A DNA stretch of 27,034 bases, taken from a virus. The position numbers were made by a program, and so were the translations under genes. Positions 22,280-27,034 of this stretch are shown in pieces. The number at the start of each line of letters is the position of its first letter. The first letter of the stretch is position 1. The notes beneath the pieces are model-generated. The model was not told the DNA's origin and did not search any database. It saw nothing but the letters and a program-made list of their open reading frames with translations. The stretch is taken from IMG/VR virus record IMGVR_UViG_3300012228_000014, positions 1 to 27,034 of that record. One strand, written 5' to 3'.

Positions 22280-22852
22280 CTAACAGCACCGTTTGATTAT
22301 TCGATACGCCTCGTCGAAGTCCGCGCGTTTGTCGTGACGAATGCGCTCGAACTTCCCCGACGATCGCAGATAGAGCCCGAACCGGCCCATTGCTTCCGGC
22401 GCGAGATTGTAACGCCAGGACACCGCGATCGCCTGCAACGCGGTCTGGATTGGGTGCGCCTTGTCCTTGAGCCCCGACTTCTCGTCGAGCACCGATCGCA
22501 CGCGATAGAGCTTGCCGACGCGATCGGGCCGGGTCCCGAACAAATACTTCGGATGAACCTCGGGCTCCTCGATCGCGTCCCACGTTGGCTTCAGGGCTTG
22601 CATCGCCGCGACGTGCGCGAGGACCCAGCCGCGATACTTCGAGACGAGCCGCGACACGTCGAGCGCGCCGAGATCATATTCAGCCGTGAGCTGATGCACC
22701 GCGCGCCCGCGCTCGCGAACGTCGTCGGTGTAGTAAGTCGGATCGACCCAGCCGGTCTTCTGAAGCATGCCGGTAACGTTCGGGATCACCCGCCCGCCCA
22801 CGGTGTAGACGTGATCGACGTGATCGAAACGAAAATCCACCGGCTTCAACAT
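22280..22852 (-). CDS. PD-(D/E)XK exonuclease, RecB/Cas4-like
   Basis: The protein has 190 residues. The nuclease motifs are in order: RGRAVHQL with H53, GTRPDRVG with D110, VLDEKSG with D123, E124 and K125, and a QTALQAIA helix with Q136. This is the RecB-type fold used by phage recombination exonucleases, which resect double-strand ends. The annealing protein two genes upstream is its natural partner. ATG at 22852 has no clear ribosome site and follows the preceding TGA by 2 bases, so coupled translation is likely. It is at the short end of the family. Confidence 0.85.
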   Translation of the reverse strand: MLKPVDFRFDHVDHVYTVGGRVIPNVTGMLQKTGWVDPTYYTDDVRERGRAVHQLTAEYDLGALDVSRLVSKYRGWVLAHVAAMQALKPTWDAIEEPEVHPKYLFGTRPDRVGKLYRVRSVLDEKSGLKDKAHPIQTALQAIAVSWRYNLAPEAMGRFGLYLRSSGKFERIRHDKRADFDEAYRIIKRCC

Positions 22853-22854
22853 GA

Positions 22855-23148
22855 TCAGTGCGTCAGGAAGCGCGAGAGAAGGCTCTTCGTTTCCGGCGCC
22901 GCGACGACCCGGCTTCGCTTGTCGTTCACAAGGAACGCGACGATCACTTCGGACAGCTCGGCCCGCGCATTCGGGTTGTATAGGTCGAGAAGGATCTTCA
23001 CCGCGCCGACGAGCGCGAGGATCACCAGAGCCGCTTCCGTGTTCTCGCGATAGGGAAGAATTGCCTTCGCGATCTCCGCTTGAACGTGTTTCATGCGGTC
23101 CAAGTTCTCGGAACTGAATTCGAGGGTTTGCCCTTTTGCTTTTTCCAT
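22855..23148 (-). CDS. Unknown helical protein between annealing protein and exonuclease
   Basis: The protein has 97 residues. ATG at 23148 has GGAGAG about 8 bases upstream; GTG at 23157 is possible. It is charged and helical, with a hydrophobic stretch AALVILALVGAVKILLDLY that could be a buried helix. Its place inside the recombination pair suggests a linked role. The layout resembles small uncharacterised phage proteins seen beside annealing proteins. Confidence 0.62.
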   Translation of the reverse strand: MEKAKGQTLEFSSENLDRMKHVQAEIAKAILPYRENTEAALVILALVGAVKILLDLYNPNARAELSEVIVAFLVNDKRSRVVAAPETKSLLSRFLTH

Positions 23149-23153
23149 GTCGA

Positions 23154-24086
23154 TCACTCTCCGTCGCCCGGAAGGGCCAGCTCGCCGCGCGCCGTCATGG
23201 CGCGCTCGATCGCGTTGTAGTCCTTGCGTTTGATATCCGCCGTCGCCGAGATCCCGCGGGTCTTTTTCAACCAAAGGAGAACGTCGGCGTCCGCGCGCCC
23301 GGCCTTACGCCAGATCGACACGATCCGCCGCTGCTGCTCCGGCGCGATCTTCTCGTTGCCGCTGCCATCGTTGCCGGGCGCGGGCTCGCGCAAATCCTCG
23401 ACGACGACGCCGGTCTTCACATTCGATCGCGCCGCTTTCTTCTCGCCGGGCAAGGGCTCGTCGATCTTCCGGCGCCACTGTCGGCCCTTGTCGGTATCGA
23501 CTTGGATCGCACGCTCGGCCAGGAACGCGCGAATGTAAGGCTTCCGCCACAGGTCGAGCGCCATTCCGAACCGCTTGCACAACCGGCGCAACGCATACGC
23601 GGTCGTCGATTCGATTACGTCGTCGTAACTCTGTAGTTTATTCGCCGGGATGAACTCGGCGCCGCCGTAGGCGAACGCCACGGGCACGCCGCGAAGGAAC
23701 AGGATGTGAGGCACCATGATCAGATTGTCGGTCTTCGTCGGCTTGCCGCTCGGGACCACGGCCCACCCGCCGCGGCCGAACGATTCGTTTAACCAGTCCG
23801 TGTAATACGGGTGGGGCAAGTAGATAAAGCCCTTCGGGTGAACGAGCACCTCGTCGCGATCGGGCTTGCGCGCGAGGATCTTCTCTTCGCGCTTCGAGAG
23901 CTTGATCGGCGTGATGCCGATCCCGGCCGTGTGCGCCAGCTCGCCGAGCTGCTGGGCGACCGGCGCGAGCAACCCATCAGGATCCGCAACCTCGATCCGC
24001 GCCACGTCCGCGCGACGCGCGAGCGCCGTCGACGACGACTTCTTCGGAGCCCGCGCGGGGGCTCGCCGCTTTGCCTTCTTTGTCAT
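23154..24086 (-). CDS. Mgm101/Rad52-like single-strand annealing protein
   Basis: The protein has 310 residues. A Lys/Arg/Ala-rich first 30 residues may bind DNA. The core (about 79-190) matches the Mgm101 pattern: GFIYLPHPYYTDWLNESFGRGGWAVVP, a strand region with PVAFAYGGAEF, then ESTTAYALRRLCKRFGMALDLW and RKPYIRAFL. Proteins of this group anneal complementary strands and do recombination without RecA. The C-terminus has an extra charged segment and a KRKDYNAIERAM helix, perhaps a contact for single-strand-binding protein. It forms a Red-like pair with the exonuclease at 22280-22852. The ribosome site is weak. Confidence 0.88.
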   Translation of the reverse strand: MTKKAKRRAPARAPKKSSSTALARRADVARIEVADPDGLLAPVAQQLGELAHTAGIGITPIKLSKREEKILARKPDRDEVLVHPKGFIYLPHPYYTDWLNESFGRGGWAVVPSGKPTKTDNLIMVPHILFLRGVPVAFAYGGAEFIPANKLQSYDDVIESTTAYALRRLCKRFGMALDLWRKPYIRAFLAERAIQVDTDKGRQWRRKIDEPLPGEKKAARSNVKTGVVVEDLREPAPGNDGSGNEKIAPEQQRRIVSIWRKAGRADADVLLWLKKTRGISATADIKRKDYNAIERAMTARGELALPGDGE

Positions 24087-24137
24087 GGTTTTCTCTCTGA
24101 GGTAGGATCAGCCTGTTCATCGGACGGATCTACCTCG

Positions 24138-24176
24138 ACGGCCGGGCGCTGGGAAACGCTCGGCCGTTACTTTTTT
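24138..24176 (+). terminator. Candidate intrinsic terminator read on the plus strand
   Basis: On the plus strand an 11-bp stem (24138-24148 with 24157-24167, one G-U pair) and an 8-base loop are followed by TACTTTTTT. The shape fits a factor-independent terminator on the plus strand, although no plus-strand gene is seen. On the coding strand the same bases give a weaker stem with one A-C mismatch and no U-run, directly after the stop of the 24167 gene. The T-run on the plus strand encodes Lys codons, so it may be chance. Confidence 0.4.
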
Positions 24177-24406
24177 CCTTTCTTCCAATAGTTGATCGTG
24201 CCCGTGACACCTCGGGTCAAAAACTCGATCACGGCCGCGTCGCTTACCGGCCCGGACCACTCGATCGCCGCGCTCGCCATGAGCCCCAGGTTCTTCCGAA
24301 CCTTCTCGAACTCCTTCGCGGCCTGCTTCGAGATGATGCCCTGCAACCGACGCCCGCCGCGTAAGTCTCCGAACATCGACGCGCGCCCGAGTTTCTTCTT
24401 CGCCAT
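24167..24406 (-). CDS. Small basic protein of the early block
   Basis: The protein has 79 residues. ATG at 24406 has GGAGG about 5 bases upstream; a GTG at 24421 is less likely. The start KKKLGRASMFGDLRGGRRLQGIIS is basic; the rest is helical with FEKVRKNLGLMASAA and AAVIEFLTRGVTGTI. Small phage proteins with LGRAxMF...GGRxLQGII and IEFLxRG are common and unassigned. DNA binding is possible. It sits just upstream of the annealing protein. Confidence 0.65.
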   Translation of the reverse strand: MAKKKLGRASMFGDLRGGRRLQGIISKQAAKEFEKVRKNLGLMASAAIEWSGPVSDAAVIEFLTRGVTGTINYWKKGKK

Positions 24407-24446
24407 CGTTACCTCCGCCACGCGCCCGGCGCGGCCGTTACCCGCA

Positions 24447-24815
24447 TCAATCCTTGTGGGTCCGATCGACCTCGCGAACGATGCCGTCGCACGCGGCGCC
24501 GTCGATACCCTCGCACCGTTCGCCGATGTAGCCCCAGGCCGCGCACTTCGGACAGAGCCCGCTCATTGGCTTCGCCGTGAACTTCCCTCGGATCTGCTTT
24601 GCGTAGAACGCGCCGCGGGACGGCGCCAGGCCGAACGCCTCGAAGACCTCGGGCGGAACCTCGTAGTAGTGCAGGAAGAGCCGCGAGCTTAGAAACTCGA
24701 TCGCGAGCACGCGACGCGCCTCCGAATAGCCGACGCTTGCGATATTCGATGAATCGATCGGGAGCCGCGGCACGAGCCGGGCTTCGGACGGAGTATGGTC
24801 GGGCGGTTTCGTCAT
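24447..24815 (-). CDS. KTSC-domain protein with C-terminal zinc ribbon
   Basis: The protein has 122 residues. Residues about 18-82 form a KTSC domain: LPIDSSNIASVGYS, a strand pair, FLHYYEVPPEVFEAF, then APSRGAFYAKQIRGKF. KTSC domains are small and often found beside DNA-processing genes; their role is not settled. The C-terminus has four Cys (C88, C91, C101, C109) that suit a zinc ribbon. No ribosome site lies close to ATG 24815. A hairpin and the palindromic TTGACA element lie in the leader, so the gene may be regulated and may start the early transcript. Confidence 0.82.
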   Translation of the reverse strand: MTKPPDHTPSEARLVPRLPIDSSNIASVGYSEARRVLAIEFLSSRLFLHYYEVPPEVFEAFGLAPSRGAFYAKQIRGKFTAKPMSGLCPKCAAWGYIGERCEGIDGAACDGIVREVDRTHKD

Positions 24816-24847
24816 GGTGAACAGATAGGCGCCCCGCGTTCCTCCCT

Positions 24848-24867
24848 TTCCGGGCGCGCACCCGGAA
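24848..24867 (-). promoter_or_regulatory. Leader hairpin before the KTSC gene
   Basis: TTCCGGG (24848-24854) and CCCGGAA (24861-24867) form a perfect 7-bp stem with a 6-base loop, 33 bases upstream of the ATG and downstream of the palindromic element. On the coding strand it is followed by AAGGGAGG, which could act as a ribosome site for a short leader. The effect is not known. Confidence 0.4.
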
Positions 24868-24900
24868 CCCGCGAAACGCCTGTCTTGTTCGAGAGACTAG

Positions 24901-24920
24901 CGACTTCTTGTCAAGAAGTC
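24901..24920 (-). promoter_or_regulatory. Palindromic promoter/operator element, copy 2
   Basis: This is the same 17 bases as at 21649-21665, but here the dyad extends to a perfect 9+1+9 palindrome at 24902-24920 (GACTTCTTG, T, CAAGAAGTC). The coding strand has TTGACA at 24914-24909. It overlaps the stop codon of the preceding gene and lies 86 bases before the KTSC gene. No good -10 match lies at 16-18 bases, so an activator-dependent promoter or a pure binding site is possible. Confidence 0.55.
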
Positions 24921-25197
24921 AACGCGGCTTGAAATCGTAACGGCCTTCGACGCCGACCTCGCCCCCCAGCTTCGGCGTATTCGGCATCACCGGCGCGTCG
25001 AGATACCACGCCCGCGCGTAGGCCGTCAGACCGAAGCCGTTCCACCATTTGCGATCGATGGTAATTGCGGCCGTGTGCTTATGGCCGTCCGACCAGGCGC
25101 CGACCGTGAAGCTCGCGGGCTTCTCGGCCTTCGTCGTCGCGATCTGTTCGCCGTGTCGTTTGATTGAATCGGCGATCGGCGTCGGGTCCTGATCCAT
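24919..25197 (-). CDS. Unknown protein at the end of the lysis block
   Basis: The protein has 92 residues. ATG at 25197 shares a base with the preceding TAA. The first part is helical (ADSIKRHGEQIATTKAEKP). The rest is strand-like with many aromatic residues (SFTVGAWSDGHKHTAAITIDRKWWNGFGLTAYARAWYL), ending GVEGRYDF. No signal peptide is seen. It could contact the cell envelope or a structural partner. Its stop overlaps the palindromic element that begins the next block. Confidence 0.6.
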   Translation of the reverse strand: MDQDPTPIADSIKRHGEQIATTKAEKPASFTVGAWSDGHKHTAAITIDRKWWNGFGLTAYARAWYLDAPVMPNTPKLGGEVGVEGRYDFKPR

Positions 25198-25508
25198 TAC
25201 AGGATCATCCGATCACTTTTGAGCTGCGGGATCTCGTCCTTCGGCGTGCTCACGCTCGGCGCCTCGCCGTGCTTGACCAGCGACTCGACGCGCTCGACCG
25301 TCGTCGGGCCCGGCGACGCCGCGGCCGTGAGGAGCCGACGCCGATCGCGAACCTGCTCGACGATGCCCCATACCAACGAGACGGCGGTGACGACGGCGCC
25401 GACCGCTTGCACAAGTTCGTTGTCGGACACCGCGATCCCGCTCACGCCGCCAGCGGCCATTGCTTTCCGAAACACGCTCAGCGCGATCTTCACATACAGA
25501 GGGTTCAT
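25197..25508 (-). CDS. Holin-like protein with one transmembrane helix
   Basis: The protein has 103 residues. ATG at 25508 has GGGGAG about 9 bases upstream and overlaps the preceding TGA (ATGA). The N-terminal part is amphipathic (YVKIALSVFRKAMAAGG). The middle helix QAVGAVVTAVSLVWGIVEQ followed by RDRRR matches small phage holin-like proteins, and the C-terminal half is polar. Placed beside a transglycosylase gene, a role in timing membrane lysis is likely. One clear TM segment is visible, with a possible second at the N-terminus. Confidence 0.65.
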   Translation of the reverse strand: MNPLYVKIALSVFRKAMAAGGVSGIAVSDNELVQAVGAVVTAVSLVWGIVEQVRDRRRLLTAAASPGPTTVERVESLVKHGEAPSVSTPKDEIPQLKSDRMIL

Positions 25509-26236
25509 GGTTTGCAGCTCCCCAAGATCGCGCACCATTCCGCGCGATGTTTTTTGATTGAATCGGGCAGCGTCTTCTCGTTGCCCGCGAGCCAATCATA
25601 AACCGTCCGGCCGAACCATCGCCCCATGCCCGGATTCGGGCCCTGCCCCGCGGTCGCATAGTCGGCGAAGAGGACGTCGGCGATCTGATCGAATACCTCA
25701 TCGCCCGGATACGGCGGAACGACCGGCGCGGGCGGGGGCTTCGGCGGCTCCGGCGTTACGTCGGGAACGTCGCCCTTGCACCGCGGCGCGACGAACGCAC
25801 CCGAGGACGCGACCGGATCGGTAAACGCGGTCCATGCCGCTGAAGGCGTCGGTCCTCCGGCGCCCGCGATCACGTCGATCACCGTGACGGGATTGTTCGC
25901 CGGGTTGTGACTGTCGGAGCCGGGTCCCTCGCCCTTGAAATTGAGCGCGTCATAACTTAGATCGTTGACGTTGCCGCGCTTGCCATTCAACCCCCAGGGC
26001 CCGAGGCTCGGCTCCGGGTTCAGCTTGCACGCGAGGAGCTTGATAAAGTTCCACGCGCAGGCCGCGTTCGCCGTGTGCGCGCATGCGAACGTATTCGGGT
26101 TGTCGCGCGCGAGCTGATCAACGAACGCTTTCCCGCGGCCCGCGTCGAACGGCCCGGTCGGCTTCTGCTGCGCGAGTGCGGGCGCGGCAACGAGCAACGC
26201 GATCGCGATCGTCTTAATTGTGAGTCCGCGGATCAT
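25505..26236 (-). CDS. Secreted protein of unknown function in the lysis block
   Basis: The protein has 243 residues. The start MIRGLTIKTIAIALLVAAPALA is a clear signal peptide. The mature part has five Cys (ACAHT, AACAW, LACKL, PRCKG, AWCAI and a final SCKP), suggesting disulfides, a NPNTFACAHTANAACAWNFIKLL helix, GNVNDLSYDALNFKG and VTVIDVIAGAGGP. A Pro-rich linker (PEPPKPPPAPVVPPYP) separates a C-terminal helical part. The N-terminal type recurs beside phage lysozymes, without a known role. ATG at 26236 overlaps the preceding TGA and has GGAGG 8 bases upstream. Confidence 0.72.
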   Translation of the reverse strand: MIRGLTIKTIAIALLVAAPALAQQKPTGPFDAGRGKAFVDQLARDNPNTFACAHTANAACAWNFIKLLACKLNPEPSLGPWGLNGKRGNVNDLSYDALNFKGEGPGSDSHNPANNPVTVIDVIAGAGGPTPSAAWTAFTDPVASSGAFVAPRCKGDVPDVTPEPPKPPPAPVVPPYPGDEVFDQIADVLFADYATAGQGPNPGMGRWFGRTVYDWLAGNEKTLPDSIKKHRAEWCAILGSCKP

Positions 26237-26739
26237 TCCTTGACCTCCCCACTGACACGGTTCCACGCTTCACGGAACAGGGCGTCCCATGTCGCCTGAT
26301 GTGGCTTACCCGGACGCCAGGCGTCGAGGTATTGCGCCCACCCGAGCGCCGATTCGTGCGCCTTCGGCATCGTGCCCGGTAACGTCCACAGCAGGAGCCG
26401 CGCGAAGACGCACGCGAGCATATCGTTATCTTCGAGCGCGTATTGAATGTCGGCCGTCTGGAACGATTGCTCGTCGACTAAATGCTCGTATTTCAGGAAC
26501 CGAAGCGCCTCCCGAGCCGGGCCGCGGCTTGCCTCATGCTTCATCACACCGCGAACGCCCGCCTTCTCGAACTGCCAGAAGCCCCGCGCGGGCCCGTGAT
26601 TCACTTGGCGCCGATAGAGAAATCGCGACTCCTGCAATCCGATCGCGACGAGCATTGCCCGCGCGCCCGTCGTATCCATTTTCGGCGGCAGGATCGAAAG
26701 CGCGGCCGGGATCGTCGAACGAACGATCAGATCGATCAC
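26233..26739 (-). CDS. Phage lysozyme / lytic transglycosylase-like endolysin
   Basis: The protein has 168 residues. LVAIGLQESRF with Glu37 and GPARGFWQFE near 49-58 form the lysozyme-fold active-site pattern of SLT-like phage endolysins, followed by helices ending in the WDALFREAWNR segment. It would cut peptidoglycan at host lysis. The start is GTG at 26739, overlapping the preceding TGA. No signal peptide is present, so a holin is needed; a holin-like gene is 0.7 kb downstream. Length is normal for this type. Confidence 0.8.
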   Translation of the reverse strand: MIDLIVRSTIPAALSILPPKMDTTGARAMLVAIGLQESRFLYRRQVNHGPARGFWQFEKAGVRGVMKHEASRGPAREALRFLKYEHLVDEQSFQTADIQYALEDNDMLACVFARLLLWTLPGTMPKAHESALGWAQYLDAWRPGKPHQATWDALFREAWNRVSGEVKE

Positions 26740-26951
26740 TTGTGGGGCTTCAATTCACTGAGATCGCGCAGGACCTTTCCGAACGACTTCGGCGCCAGCG
26801 TCGCGTGATTCAAGATCCACGCGACATGCGCGCGGGCCTCGACAGGATCGCACTTAAGATCCTTCACCATCTCGGCGACGACCGCTTCGATCTGTGCTTC
26901 CGAGCCGGGCGGGCAACACACGCCGTAGAAACAGCAGGCTTGACCGTTCAT
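26736..26951 (-). CDS. Small Cys-rich protein upstream of the endolysin
   Basis: The protein has 71 residues. GGAGGAAACC precedes ATG 26951. The N-terminus CCFYGVCCPPG holds four Cys in a short stretch, perhaps metal binding. The rest is helical (AQIEAVVAEMVKDL, EARAHVAWILNHA). It is translationally coupled to the endolysin by a GTGA overlap. The family is not recognised. Confidence 0.65.
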   Translation of the reverse strand: MNGQACCFYGVCCPPGSEAQIEAVVAEMVKDLKCDPVEARAHVAWILNHATLAPKSFGKVLRDLSELKPHK

Positions 26952-27034
26952 GGTTTCCTCCGATCGATTTGGTTCGTCAACTCGAAATCTCGAAGTTTAT
27001 ATTCGCGCTCGATCCGCTCGGCGTTCTTCTCGAT
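26948..27034 (-). CDS. C-terminal end of a charged coiled-coil protein (partial)
   Basis: Twenty-eight codons are open from the window edge to a TGA overlapping the next ATG (ATGA). The residues (IEKNAERIEREYKLRDFEL then TNQIDRRKP) are highly charged and helical. The 5' part is outside the window. A spanin-like or tail-linked protein would fit the lysis context, but there is too little to say. Confidence 0.55.
   Translation of the reverse strand: MEKNAERIEREYKLRDFELTNQIDRRKP

Noticed and set aside
1-27034. Diversity-generating retroelement or integrase within the window
   Set aside because: No reverse transcriptase motif (YxDD), template/variable repeat or recombinase catalytic pattern was found in any gene.

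Overview
This window is a gene-dense, GC-rich piece of a tailed double-stranded DNA phage (Caudoviricetes). Every gene I can support is on the minus strand, so transcription runs from position 27034 towards 1. Genes are packed tightly. Most junctions are ATGA, GTGA, TTGA or TAATG overlaps, and GTG and TTG starts are common. The head module has the podovirus-type arrangement known from Bordetella phage BPP-1: large terminase, head-tail connector portal, Bbp19-like protein, scaffold, major capsid protein, Bbp16-like cement protein. A short-tailed phage of a GC-rich bacterium fits best. The host cannot be named, and tail, integrase, repressor, primase and polymerase genes are not in the window.

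Layout in transcription order (right to left). 27034-24919 looks like a lysis/envelope block: the end of a charged coiled-coil protein, a small Cys-rich protein, a transglycosylase-like lysozyme, a secreted protein, a one-TM holin-like protein and an unknown protein. 24815-19754 is the early block: a KTSC/zinc-ribbon protein, an Mgm101/Rad52-like annealing protein, a PD-(D/E)XK exonuclease, an HNH protein and several small unknowns. 19719-14384 holds an SF2 helicase, a second HNH protein, a DnaB-type replicative helicase and a RuvC-like resolvase. 14372-11308 holds a Lys-rich histone-tail-like protein, an MT-A70 methyltransferase, a DPPY (beta-class) methyltransferase and small proteins. 10995 is the terminase small subunit. 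It is separated from the large subunit at 7936 by a cluster of small membrane, secreted and Cys-rich genes that includes an HTH gene with an in-frame stop. 7936-1 is the packaging and head module, with a GNAT acetyltransferase embedded in it.

How it may work together (inference): the annealing protein and exonuclease form a Red-like recombination pair feeding the helicases and resolvase. DnaB would recruit host polymerase. The methyltransferases probably protect or mark phage DNA. Terminase, portal, scaffold and capsid then package it.

The points most worth a second look are the HTH gene broken by one TAA, a 17-bp palindromic element carrying a perfect TTGACA repeated in two gaps, a signal-peptide-like N-terminal extension on the major capsid protein, strong hairpins marking the few gene gaps, and the small-gene island between the terminase subunits. 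I found no CRISPR array, tRNA, reverse transcriptase or insertion sequence.
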